Assembly (NCBI RefSeq): GCF_024198215.1
Contig: NZ_JAKCFA010000019.1
Coordinates: 62,001-126,000 of the forward strand
Direction: 5' to 3'
Length of the DNA stretch: 64,000 nt
DNA from: Myxococcus qinghaiensis
Lineage (GTDB): Bacteria > Myxococcota > Myxococcia > Myxococcales > Myxococcaceae
In this document: one piece after another, positions 46,970 through 54,742 of the stretch
Layout of the letters: each line of letters begins with the position of its first letter
Numbering within the stretch: the first letter of the stretch is position 1
Translations under genes and position numbers: made by a program
Notes under the pieces: generated by a model
The model's database searches: none
Told to the model about the DNA's origin: nothing
The model's input: only the letters and a program-made list of their open reading frames with translations

Positions 46970-48289
46970 ATGAGTAAAGGAACCGGTACACTGACGACGC
47001 TCGGGCGGCACTTGGAGCGCCGTGCGATCTCGCTCAAGCCTGCAGTCAAGCGCGTTGGGGTCGATGCTTGGTTTCCGTACTACGCCGGCTATTCCTCAGT
47101 GTTCGTTCGCGAGGCGCTTGCTGGCCTCGGTGCAGAGCCCGGCTGGACCGTGCTCGACCCGTGGAATGGTGCGGGCACGACAACGGCTGTCGCCGATGCG
47201 AACGGGTGCGATGCGATTGGGTTCGACATCAACCCTGTTGCGGCTCTTGTTGCCGCCGCGCGCTTGGAGCGAAGCTCCAATACCGCACACTCCGCAGGCC
47301 TCGCGAACGAGTTTCTGGCGGTGGCGGGGCGCAATGAACTTGACGTCGCCTCTGACGACCCTTTGCTAGAGTGGCTATCTCCGCGTGTAACCCGCCGGTA
47401 CCGACGCATTGAAGGAGCCATCCTCAGTCTCCTCGGAACCAAGGATGGTGTGAAGGTTAACCTCCAGTCTGAGACACCGCCGCCCTTCTCTGCTTTTTTC
47501 ATTCTGTGTCTCGTTCGTGCGGCCAAGCAGTTCGCTCGCATGAAGGGGAACTCGAACCCGACGTGGGTTACACCGGAAAGGCCGGGCGACACACGCACGG
47601 AGACATTCGACCGAGCGTTCCTCGCGATGGTTGCTACGTGCTCGGCGGACGCAGAGAAGGCCGCACTCGCACGTTCATCGGTTCGCAGTACGGCGAGCAC
47701 GGTATCACTCGCTGATGCGCGTGAGCTGCCCCTCGAAGACGCGTCAATCGACGCCGTTGTCACTTCGCCTCCGTACTGCACGCGTATCGATTACTTCCGT
47801 GCAACGGCGTTTGAACTCGCAGCGCTCGGGATCGGCCCGGATGGAGAGCGCTTCAGAGCCCTGCGGAGCGGCGCAATGGGGACAAACCTCATGCGCAGGA
47901 CAACACCCGATGTCGGCTCACAGCCCAGCGTGGTGCGGCAGCTGCTGAAGCGAATTAGCAAGCATCCTTCGAAGGCATCCAGTACTTACTACTACAAGCA
48001 CTACTTGCAGTACTTCGACGATGCGCGTCGTTCGGTCGCCGGGATTGGCCGGGTGCTCAAGCCAGGTGCCACGGCACTCCTAGTCGTCCAGAGTTCCTAC
48101 TATAAAGACATTCCAGTACCGCTCGGCGATCTGTACTCGGCACTCGGAGAGGAACTCGGCTTCAGATCTCGCGTCGTGCTCCGTGTGCCGGTTCGGCGCG
48201 TGCTCGCACTAATCAACCCCCGAGCGATGCAGCATGAAGCGGAACGGTGGTACTCCGAGGATGTCGTCGCGCTTCAGCGCGTAGCGTGA
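46970..48289 (+). CDS. DNA amino-methyltransferase (SPPY type)
   Basis: The 439-residue protein has SAM motif I VLDPWNGAGTTTAVADANG (61-79), an acidic motif II in AIGFDINPVAALVAA, and the catalytic TSPPY (265-269) followed by CTRIDYFRATAFELA. The motif order I then IV fits N4-cytosine or N6-adenine methyltransferases. A C-terminal region (YYKHYLQYFDDARRSVAGIGRVLKPGA) completes the Rossmann fold. It starts an operon with a DUF262 and a HEPN gene, so it probably marks host DNA as self. GC is lower than in the chromosome genes. Confidence 0.85.
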   Translation: MSKGTGTLTTLGRHLERRAISLKPAVKRVGVDAWFPYYAGYSSVFVREALAGLGAEPGWTVLDPWNGAGTTTAVADANGCDAIGFDINPVAALVAAARLERSSNTAHSAGLANEFLAVAGRNELDVASDDPLLEWLSPRVTRRYRRIEGAILSLLGTKDGVKVNLQSETPPPFSAFFILCLVRAAKQFARMKGNSNPTWVTPERPGDTRTETFDRAFLAMVATCSADAEKAALARSSVRSTASTVSLADARELPLEDASIDAVVTSPPYCTRIDYFRATAFELAALGIGPDGERFRALRSGAMGTNLMRRTTPDVGSQPSVVRQLLKRISKHPSKASSTYYYKHYLQYFDDARRSVAGIGRVLKPGATALLVVQSSYYKDIPVPLGDLYSALGEELGFRSRVVLRVPVRRVLALINPRAMQHEAERWYSEDVVALQRVA

Positions 48290-48298
48290 GGAATCTCA

Positions 48299-49513
48299 AT
48301 GGCAACGAAGAGGCGAGACACAGCAGTCGAAGAAGAGCGCGTGGACATGGGCACGGCTGCGCCCAACGAGCAGAGCCTAGCGTCGCTCGAAGAGAAGTAC
48401 AGCCAGCAGATGCGGCAGATCTTCCCGACGAAGATCGACTTGCCCTGGCTGACGTTGAAGACGCAGATCGATGAACAGATCAATCTTAGACCTGACTTCC
48501 AACGTCGCGATCGCTGGAACAACGAGAAGCGCTCTCGCTTCATCGAGTCCGTGATCATGAATGTTCCCGTTCCTCCGGTGTTTCTCGGGGAGGAGGAGTA
48601 TGGGAAGTATGTCGTACTCGACGGGCGCCAGCGTCTAACGGCTGCCTACAAGTTCTTGAGCAACGAACTTCGCGTTGAGGGGCTTAAAATCTGGACGGAA
48701 CTGAACGGCCTTACGTACGCGGATATCAAGAAGAAGGGGTTTGCCGCAACGGTCGAGCGCCGGTTCTTACCCGCGATCCTCCTTACCCACGAGTCCTCGC
48801 CGGAGGTGAAGTACGAAGTCTTCGACCGCCTGAACACTGGCGGCGTTATTGCTGAGCAGATGGAGGTCCGCAACGCGATCTTTCCTGGCCCTTTCAATGT
48901 GATGCTGCACGAACTATCGAGGGATCACACGTTCCGGCAGCTCTGGGGCATCCCGAATTCCGATGACCCAGTAGCGCTCGAGAAGAACGTCCTCTATCGG
49001 GAAATGGGCGATTTGGAACTCGTCCTCCGCTTCTTCTCACTCAGAGAAGGCACACTGAAAAGCATGCGTTTCAAGGACCGCCTTAGTGACGTGATGAGCG
49101 AGCAGAACACCGCATTCAGGAAGGACTCCTCACTTCAAGCGCGTGAAGCGGCGGTGTTTCGTCAGGCCATCACGAATTGCGCTAAGGTGTTTGGGGACGA
49201 CGCTTTCAAGCTCAAAAAGGATCCGAGCAAGAAAGCTAACCGGTCGGCGCCTTACGCTGATGCCGTGATGCAGGCCCTTGCTGACCGTCCCACTGCTGCA
49301 TTGACTCCCGACGTAGCGAGGCGAATTCGTAGCGCGTTCGAAAAGCTTTGCATGAAGAACCAAGAGTTCAGAAGGGCGGTCGAAAAGGGAACAAACGGTG
49401 AGACTGCGATTAACGACCGAATTTCGCTCGCCCGCGCTGCGGTGGATGAGGCACTCAAAGGGGGGGCGGCAGCTCGTAAGCCCCTGAGCAAGCGGTTCTC
49501 CAAGAAGCGGTAG
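48299..49513 (+). CDS. DUF262 (ParB-like nuclease/NTPase) protein
   Basis: The 404-residue protein has the DUF262 motifs: RPDFQRRDRWNNEKRSRFIESVIMNVPVPPVFL (64-96) and YVVLDGRQRLTAAYKFL (104-120), then VFDRLNTGGV. The DGQR-type motif is the ParB/GmrS-like catalytic site that binds nucleotide and can support nicking. DUF262 proteins are sensors or nuclease parts of GmrSD, Ssp and other defence systems. It lies 9 bases after the methyltransferase, with GAGG before its ATG. Confidence 0.85.
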   Translation: MATKRRDTAVEEERVDMGTAAPNEQSLASLEEKYSQQMRQIFPTKIDLPWLTLKTQIDEQINLRPDFQRRDRWNNEKRSRFIESVIMNVPVPPVFLGEEEYGKYVVLDGRQRLTAAYKFLSNELRVEGLKIWTELNGLTYADIKKKGFAATVERRFLPAILLTHESSPEVKYEVFDRLNTGGVIAEQMEVRNAIFPGPFNVMLHELSRDHTFRQLWGIPNSDDPVALEKNVLYREMGDLELVLRFFSLREGTLKSMRFKDRLSDVMSEQNTAFRKDSSLQAREAAVFRQAITNCAKVFGDDAFKLKKDPSKKANRSAPYADAVMQALADRPTAALTPDVARRIRSAFEKLCMKNQEFRRAVEKGTNGETAINDRISLARAAVDEALKGGAAARKPLSKRFSKKR

Positions 49514-49525
49514 TCTGGTGAAATT

Positions 49526-50323
49526 ATGCGCCAAGCACTTGCCGATTTCGGGGCTTCGCTGAAGCGTATCCGGACTTTAGCGAACAGTATTCTTGCTGCG
49601 ACAGGGGCAGCGCTCGCCGAACCGATGATTCGCGAGCTTCACGAGACGCAGCAGTGTGGAGCTGTCGTGTTAATGACGGGCTACTTCGAGGCATTCCTCA
49701 AGGAGTTGGTCCGACGCTTCATCGAAGACCTGTCAATATCAGGCGTTACATTCGCCGAACTTCCGGAGGGCATTCGAAATCGGCACTTCGAGGGTGGCGG
49801 CGATGTTCTTACTAGGGCGTCGGAGTTCGCGCGTAAGGGAAGGGCTACTCCGTTCGGCAATGCAACGCGCGAGGACATCGTCGCCCGGCTCCACTCGGCA
49901 TCAAACGCAGCTGGCTCGTATCAAATTTTATGGGAAGCATTCGCTGACACACAGGCGAACCCGGCCCCCCGCGTGGTTAAAGAAATCGCGAAAAATCTTG
50001 GTATTAAGGAATTCTGGCCGGCGGTTTCTACTCATTCTGGTAATTCGTCGCGATGGTCCGACAGCGCCCTAACGACGAAGCTTGACGACCTGATCGTCAA
50101 GCGAAACGCGTGTGCCCATACAGGCACTGTCTCCCCAATTCCGACGGCAACTGACATCCTCGATTTCACCGACATGCTCGAGGCGCTCGGAACGGGGTTC
50201 GTCACGGTGCTTGAAGCCGAGCTGGTTGCCCACAAGGCCCGCGTGACGCCCGCAACGACCGCTCATGTCGGCGTACCGGCGGCGGGCCAAGTCCCTGGGG
50301 CATCCGCAACCACCTCGCCGTAG
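49526..50323 (+). CDS. HEPN-domain protein with Rx4H motif, probable toxin/effector
   Basis: The 265-residue all-helical protein has the HEPN signature Rx4H in VKRNACAHTG (R193, H198). A conserved-looking VLMTGYFEAFLKELVRRF lies near residues 48-65, as in the MAE_28990/RiboL-PSP-type HEPN families. HEPN proteins with this motif are RNases that abort infection. The gene starts 12 bases after the DUF262 stop, so it belongs to the same operon. RNase activity is inferred from the motif. Confidence 0.75.
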   Translation: MRQALADFGASLKRIRTLANSILAATGAALAEPMIRELHETQQCGAVVLMTGYFEAFLKELVRRFIEDLSISGVTFAELPEGIRNRHFEGGGDVLTRASEFARKGRATPFGNATREDIVARLHSASNAAGSYQILWEAFADTQANPAPRVVKEIAKNLGIKEFWPAVSTHSGNSSRWSDSALTTKLDDLIVKRNACAHTGTVSPIPTATDILDFTDMLEALGTGFVTVLEAELVAHKARVTPATTAHVGVPAAGQVPGASATTSP

Positions 50324-51102
50324 ACATCACGGTAGAACTCGTGTTTGTAGCACGCCAGGGCGCTGAGCCACTAGGTTGGCTTGTAGTTTGGCTACTTGTT
50401 ACCGCATCAGTCCCTGCCGGGCCCATCTCGGCGAATGGATGCTTTAGTGCGTGAAGCCACCGGCGTCTGGGCCGATCGTCGCTGCCTCGACACTACCCTG
50501 CTGGAAGCATCCCCAATGTTGCCGCGCACCTTTATTGATTGATGGGCGATGAACTGGCTGGTTGATGGCATTGGCTCCACGGTTCTGCAGTCGCGTCAAT
50601 GCCTTAGCCGCTTCCGGCGGTGTCCTTTGGGCAGCCCTGACCCGACAGGAGAACCGTAGGAGGGGAGCAATCAGTTCCGCTTGTCGCGGAAGCTGCTGTT
50701 GCGTCAAGGAGTTGAGCCCTCTCACGAGCATGACTTCCGCTGGTCCGGCTCCGTGATGGCATCTTTGGAGTCTCCGGAAGGGAGCCCCTCAACCAGTGCA
50801 GGCGACAACGGGCGTCCAGTCCTCAAATAGAATACGCGGCAGCAACTACACAGGATTCCGAGTCCTTTGTGAATTTCCACAACTACGATTGGGTGTTCCA
50901 ATTGCGCCTGGACAGTGCAGAGGCAGTCTTCCATCAGGTGCCCACTTGGTTCGACTAGTACACGTCGAGCACCCTTGCATGGCGTTGAAGATGCGCTCCC
51001 GCACGAGTTTCGTACCGCATTTGTCGTGTCCGATTTGACAGAGATGAATCGAGTCTGGGAAAGCATCGCTCTCGTCCTGGACGTTTCTGTTTGGACGAGA
51101 GA
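50324..51102. other. region without a recognisable gene
   Basis: Short ORFs on both strands lack codon bias and ribosome sites. GC content is moderate. It probably contains the end of the defence operon and the downstream region of the PIN-like gene, which reads leftwards into it. Confidence 0.4.
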
Positions 51103-51657
51103 CTATCGCCAAAGTGCTGCCCATGGCCGTAGAAGGTTCCAGTAGGAGGGCGGCGTAAGAATTCGAATGCCAAGCGCGCTCTCGATGTGCATGGCGTTGC
51201 GAGGTAGCCGTATCTCTACTGTTAAGAACGCTTCGCAGCGTAGATAAATGGCGTCCTGTAAAAGTAGCTTGTCCTTCCTGCTGAGATACCCAAACCTGGG
51301 CTCGCCGAGTTGCGCAGCCAATGCCCTGCTCTCCGGTGTCGGACCATCGCCTTCCAGGCATGCTTCGGTATGGTCGGCTATGTCCCAGAGCCATTGCATG
51401 TGGCCTGGATCGGATTTGCCCCGGGCTTCTTGAAGGCTGTGGTGAGATACGATCCATTCGAACTGTGCTCGTTCGTTGATTGAGAATATGTTTCGAAGGG
51501 CCTCGATATGTTCAATTCCGTCCGTCACTTTGTGGATGCGGTCAGATGCAGAAATTGGTTCGTTCTCGAAGATCTGCCCGCCATAATTCCGAAGTGTCTG
51601 GGCGGTGCATGAGTCAAGAAAGATCCTGCGTGGCAGGGATTCAAAGGGGTGACTCAT
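51103..51657 (-). CDS. PIN-like domain protein
   Basis: The 184-residue protein begins MSHPFESLPRRIFLDSCTAQTLRNYG, with an Asp after a hydrophobic strand (IFLDSC) as in PIN nucleases. It later has EARGKSDP and KLLLQDAIYLRCEAFLTVEIRLPRN, where an Asp (QDA) precedes a strand with F-L-T, the typical second acidic site of PIN domains. It could be an RNase toxin, but no antitoxin gene is adjacent. GC is low, and it lies in the accessory stretch beside the defence operon. Confidence 0.55.
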   Translation of the reverse strand: MSHPFESLPRRIFLDSCTAQTLRNYGGQIFENEPISASDRIHKVTDGIEHIEALRNIFSINERAQFEWIVSHHSLQEARGKSDPGHMQWLWDIADHTEACLEGDGPTPESRALAAQLGEPRFGYLSRKDKLLLQDAIYLRCEAFLTVEIRLPRNAMHIESALGIRILTPPSYWNLLRPWAALWR

Positions 51658-51989
51658 TGGCCTCTAGCTCCTTTCCTTAAATGTGCGCGTTCCAAGATAC
51701 TGTACCGCCCCGAATAGTATCGAGACTGCGGGTGATGTGACCGCCCAGTGTGTCGGCTCTCACGGCCATTGACCCCTACCTTCTCAAAACCATTGCCTCA
51801 GGGAGGGTGCCCCGTCGCGTGACGGTTGAAGCGGTTCCATTTAGCCTTCTTCGTGCCGTCGCTCATCCCATTGACTTCTGGTGCTGGCGGTCTGAGCTAT
51901 CCGCTCATTGGGATGTTCTCCTCGGAGAAAGCATGACCAGCCGGGCGAGCAATCCCAGAAGGAAAATCGACAATGAGGGGATGCTTCAG

Positions 51990-52104
51990 GCTGGCGGTAG
52001 GGCTCCCCCTCGGTGACCAAGTTGTGGGCCTTGCTTGTGAATCGGTCGATGGCAGCCTGGGCACACATCGAGCCGGCGAAGGTGGCGAGCCATTCGTCTG
52101 GACC
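51990..52104 (-). mobile_element. remnant of an IS21-type IstB helper gene
   Basis: The minus frame reads GPDEWLATFAGSMCAQAAIDRFTSKAHNLVTEGEPYR. This resembles the C-terminal end of IstB ATPases (aqaaiDRf...a..lviegesYR). The match is short, has no ATPase motifs and runs into unrelated sequence, so only a fragment of an old IS21-family insertion is left. The rest of 51658-52608 shows no gene. Confidence 0.5.
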
Positions 52105-52390
52105 CCGTTGCTCGTTACCTCCATGGACACGAGTTGAGAGGCGGGGCAGAGGGGCCGTGCTGGTCGAGGACTCGGCCAAGAGCTTCTGAGAGTCGTCTCG
52201 GAGAGTCTGCGCGCGCGACGAAATCAGGAGTACCCAGTAAGGACTGGGGGCGTTTCGCTCTCTCGGTTAACAGAAACGAAGGACCGGACTGGCCTCAAAA
52301 GGCTCCGGGCCGTCCTAGAGCCAGGGAAACGAAGTAACCCTGGAAGGTACGACATCGAAAGCCCTGGATTGTCAGAATCGGCTGCCCTTG

Positions 52391-52414
52391 GTGGTTAACA
52401 AAACTGTTAACCAC
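52391..52414. repeat. perfect 10-bp inverted repeat
   Basis: GTGGTTAACA and TGTTAACCAC are separated by AAAC, in a non-coding region 230 bases from the tRNA cluster. It could be a regulator site or an element-end signal; there is no further support. Confidence 0.5.
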
Positions 52415-52610
52415 TCTCGGCCTCTCTCTCCCCAAAACGGGTGAAAGAGCGGTCCAGAGAGCCCAATCGGCGGCGGAGAAGAGGGGGCAGCTCGCTCTGC
52501 GGGGTAGAGCGCCGTGAGGGCCCTCTTCAGCACCGCGAGCCAGAATCCCTTGGGATTCAGCGGCTTAAGCACGAAGGCCCCGCGATGTTCATCGCGAGGC
52601 CCGTGTTAAA

Positions 52611-52640
52611 CAAAAAGGCCCTGCCAGTTGGCAGGGCCTT
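52611..52640 (-). terminator. rho-independent terminator of the tRNA operon
   Basis: On the minus strand, GGCCCTGCCA and TGGCAGGGCC form a perfect 10-bp stem with a 2-base loop, followed by TTTTTG. It lies just beyond the last tRNA. A second, weaker stem (GGCCTCGCGATG/CATCGCGGGGCC) follows at about 52576-52601. Confidence 0.85.
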
Positions 52641-52648
52641 CTATTCAG

Positions 52649-52720
52649 CTCCCCGGGAGGGACTCGAACCCCCAACTTCGCGGTTAACAGCCGCGCGCTC
52701 TGCCATTGAGCTACCGGGGA
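52649..52720 (-). tRNA. tRNA-Asn (GTT)
   Basis: A 72-base cloverleaf. The acceptor TCCCCGG pairs with CCGGGGA, the discriminator is G, the anticodon loop is CTGTTAA and the T arm contains GGTTCGAGTCC. Last of seven leftward tRNAs. Confidence 0.93.
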
Positions 52721-52739
52721 ATGTGCTGCGTGTTGAGAG

Positions 52740-52811
52740 AACCGGAGGCAGGAATCGCACCTGCACCTGCGGAGTCAGAGTCCGCCATCCTGCTGATTAG
52801 ACGACTCCGGT
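52740..52811 (-). tRNA. tRNA-Gln (CTG)
   Basis: A 72-base cloverleaf. The acceptor ACCGGAG pairs with CTCCGGT, and the anticodon loop ACTCTGACT gives CTG, reading CAG codons. Confidence 0.9.
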
Positions 52812-52830
52812 ATGGAAGGGACACATGTGA

Positions 52831-52901
52831 AGCGGGCGACGGGATTCGAACCCGTGTCGACGGTATGGGAAACCGCCATCCTGCCGCTGGACGACACCCG
52901 C
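52831..52901 (-). tRNA. tRNA-Gly (CCC)
   Basis: A 71-base cloverleaf. The acceptor GCGGGTG pairs with CGCCCGC (one wobble), the anticodon loop is TTCCCAT and the T arm contains GGTTCGAATCC. Confidence 0.92.
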
Positions 52902-52921
52902 GTTGCTGCTGCTGCTTCGAG

Positions 52922-52992
52922 TACCTCCGGAGGGATTCGAACCCTCGCCGTCCGCTTAAGAGGCGGATGCTCTACCAATGAGCTACGGAGGC
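52922..52992 (-). tRNA. tRNA-Lys (CTT)
   Basis: A 71-base cloverleaf. The acceptor GCCTCCG pairs with CGGAGGT (first pair G-U), the anticodon loop CTCTTAA gives CTT and the T arm contains GGTTCGAATCC. Confidence 0.92.
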
Positions 52993-53071
52993 ATTTTGCC
53001 GCCACCCCCGTGCGAGCGGGCGGCGTGCATTCACCACGACGATTCAGTTGTCAGAGAGCTGGGACTGTCAG

Positions 53072-53143
53072 GTTGACCGGAGGGAATCGAACCCTCTTCC
53101 CCGGGGTCACATCCCGGTGGCTCACCAATCGCCTTCGGCCAAC
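53072..53143 (-). tRNA. tRNA-His (GTG)
   Basis: A cloverleaf whose acceptor is extended by the His-specific G-1:C73 pair (GTTGGCCG with CGGTCAAC). The anticodon loop ATGTGAC gives GTG. Confidence 0.92.
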
Positions 53144-53149
53144 ATGGAG

Positions 53150-53220
53150 TCGGGGTACCCGGAGTCGAACCGGGATCACCCGCTTATCAAGCGAGTGCTC
53201 TGCCTTTGAGCTATACCCCT
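53150..53220 (-). tRNA. tRNA-Ile (GAT)
   Basis: A 71-base cloverleaf with anticodon loop TTGATAA and T arm CCCGG-TTCGACT-CCGGG. The acceptor AGGGGTA faces TACCCCG, so position 1-72 is an A-G mismatch, which is unusual. Confidence 0.85.
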
Positions 53221-53270
53221 GGAAAAGTGTGTCTGGGTTTGGGTGCGGCGGACCCTGCTCGTGTGGAGCA

Positions 53271-53356
53271 TGGGGACGCTGGGAGTTGAACCCAGCAGGC
53301 CCTGTCGGGCTCGGGCTCTACAGGCCCGCGCGTCTGCCGTAACGCTCTACGTCCCC
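53271..53356 (-). tRNA. tRNA-Tyr (GTA)
   Basis: An 86-base class II tRNA. The acceptor GGGGACG pairs with CGTCCCC, the anticodon loop is CTGTAGA, a long variable arm contains GCCCGACAGGGC, and the discriminator is A. First tRNA of the leftward cluster. Confidence 0.92.
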
Positions 53357-53380
53357 TGGAGCGGAGGCCCGAAAGCCGAA

Positions 53381-53411
53381 AGGCCGGGTCCCCTGGATGG
53401 GAGCCCGGCCT
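53381..53411 (-). terminator. terminator of the ThiF operon
   Basis: On the minus strand AGGCCGGG and CCCGGCCT form a stem around a 15-base loop, followed by TTCGGCTTTC. It separates the 52-residue peptide gene from the tRNA cluster. Confidence 0.65.
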
Positions 53412-53448
53412 CTGCGTGGCTTGGCGCGTCAGTGACGAAGCGCGAGCG

Positions 53449-53607
53449 TCAGCAGGGTACGGGCGGATGGCCGTGAAGGTGGCCGAATCCCACGTTGCGA
53501 ATCGAGCCGGTGCTCGAGAAGGAGCAGGAGGCGGCGTCGAACTGGGACCAGAGGTTGTGTCGATAGCTGCGCTTCGTCTCGTTCGACTGCATCTTCGCCG
53601 TTGTCAT
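53449..53607 (-). CDS. 52-residue peptide, candidate substrate of the ThiF-like enzyme
   Basis: A short ORF with AAGGAG 8 bases before ATG 53607. It encodes MTTAKMQSNETKRSYRHN-, continues through a segment with Trp20 and Cys28, and ends GHLHGHPPVPC. About four fifths of the codons end in G or C, like the neighbouring genes, which supports translation. It is last in a three-gene leftward operon after the ThiF-like gene, and a terminator follows. A hairpin (CGCCGCGA/TCGCGGCG) lies between it and ThiF. A small peptide with a C-terminal Cys beside an adenylating enzyme suggests a modified peptide (RiPP-like) or a conjugation substrate; this is inference. Confidence 0.6.
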   Translation of the reverse strand: MTTAKMQSNETKRSYRHNLWSQFDAASCSFSSTGSIRNVGFGHLHGHPPVPC

Positions 53608-53704
53608 GTCACCGCTCCTTTCTGGGGGAATCTACGGTGGTTGATTTTCATCCCTGACAGCGCCGCGATTCTTTTCGTCGCGGCGTCGATTTCGTCGGCG
53701 AACT

Positions 53705-54286
53705 TCAGGGGCCCGAGGTGGGGACGACAGAGGAGAGATTCACCAGCGCATCCCGCCTCACTCCCTGCTTGACGAAGTCCTGCACGGAGCGGGCGAGCGT
53801 CGCGGCCAGCAGGCCCAGCAGGGGCAGGTGCGCGCCCCCTTCGCAAGTGGCCTGCCCGGCGGTGTCCTCGGCGTCCGGGACGAAGCGCTCATCCCAGCGG
53901 ACCAGCCCGAAAGTCCCGTCCGCGCTCACCGCGCCGTGCACCAGGGGCTTGCCTGCTCCCCGGGCGAATTCGCTGAGGAGCTGGCGGCTGTCCTGGTTGT
54001 CGAAGCAGTCCACCAGCAGGTCCGCGCCGCCACACAGCGCCGCCACGTTGTCGCGGGTGACTCGCACGCCGAAGGACTCCGTCTTCACGCCGTGCAGGTT
54101 GAGGAGCTGGAGCTTGAGGGCCTCGGCCTTGTTCTTCCCGACCGAGGGCTTCACATAGGCCTGTGCGAGCAGGTTCTTGGACTCCACCCGGTCGAAGTCG
54201 ATGAAGACCAGGGTGGCCTCCAGGTTGCGGCACAGGACGGCCGCCTGGGAGCCGATGGCGCCCACACCGCAGAAGAGGATGCGCAT
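53705..54286 (-). CDS. ThiF/E1-like adenylyltransferase
   Basis: The 193-residue protein is a compact E1-like fold. The nucleotide-binding MRILFCGVGAIGSQ starts at residue 1, VFIDFDRVESKNLLAQAYV carries the acidic and Asn/Arg ATP contacts, KNKAEALKLQL the Lys, and DLLVDCFDNQDSRQLLS the later Asp. A Cys (C148, QATCEGG) is a candidate thioester site. Such enzymes adenylate the C-terminus of a ubiquitin-like protein or peptide (ThiF, MoeB, MccB). It is shorter than MoeB. It lies between an 82-residue small gene and the 52-residue peptide gene. Confidence 0.85.
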   Translation of the reverse strand: MRILFCGVGAIGSQAAVLCRNLEATLVFIDFDRVESKNLLAQAYVKPSVGKNKAEALKLQLLNLHGVKTESFGVRVTRDNVAALCGGADLLVDCFDNQDSRQLLSEFARGAGKPLVHGAVSADGTFGLVRWDERFVPDAEDTAGQATCEGGAHLPLLGLLAATLARSVQDFVKQGVRRDALVNLSSVVPTSGP

Positions 54287-54295
54287 GGCTCCTCC

Positions 54296-54544
54296 TCAGC
54301 GGGCGCCGAAGGGCACCTTGGGGCGCAGGTAGATGCGCTCGTCGCCGCGCGCACCCCGGAACCGGTCCACGACGAAGTGCTGGAAGGCGTCGTCGCGCAG
54401 GTGCGCCAGGTGCAGGCCGGGCACCCCGCCCGCGCGAATCAGCTCCGCGGCGATGCGGCGCACGTCGGAGTCCGACACCGGCCGGTCCAGCTCCACCGGC
54501 ACGTCCGCGGACATGCCGTCATAGGTGATGTTCAGGGTCGCCAT
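54296..54544 (-). CDS. 82-residue protein, possible beta-grasp (ubiquitin-like) partner
   Basis: The protein starts MATLNITYDGMSADVPVELD, a strand-turn-strand as in beta-grasp folds, then a helix DSDVRRIAAELIRAGG, later strands HFVVDRF and RIYLRPKVPFGAR. It does not end in Gly-Gly, so classical conjugation would need processing or a different mode. It is the first gene of the ThiF operon, 9 bases before ThiF, with GGAGGAG between. Other possibilities are a peptide-recognition (RRE-like) protein for the 52-residue peptide. Confidence 0.6.
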   Translation of the reverse strand: MATLNITYDGMSADVPVELDRPVSDSDVRRIAAELIRAGGVPGLHLAHLRDDAFQHFVVDRFRGARGDERIYLRPKVPFGAR

Positions 54545-54668
54545 GGTCGTCTCGCGCCTCCTCGCGCGTGCCAGGGGCTGCGAGAAAGGGCGGCCGGCCG
54601 GGCACCTCGCGGGACGGGGGCACGCGGGGCGTCCTGACTCGGTGAAAGGGCATCCGTGAAAAGACGAA

Positions 54669-54701
54669 GGCCGGGCTCCGTCGTACTGACGGAGTCCGGC
54701 C
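54669..54701 (-). terminator. terminator of the subtilase gene
   Basis: GGCCGGACTCCGTC and GACGGAGCCCGGCC (minus strand, one mismatch) form a 14-bp stem with a 5-base loop, followed by TTCGTCTTTT. A second stem (GGCCGCGAGG/CCTCGCGGCC) lies closer to the gene at about 54708-54736. Confidence 0.8.
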
Positions 54702-54742
54702 CTCGGGGGCCGCGAGGGGGAGGGGGCCTCGCGGCCGGACGC

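Noticed and set aside
52262..52700. Shared CGGTTAACAG between the non-coding region and tRNA-Asn as a possible attachment site
   Set aside because: Only ten bases match, the match is in the anticodon region and not at the tRNA 3' end, and no longer repeat was found.
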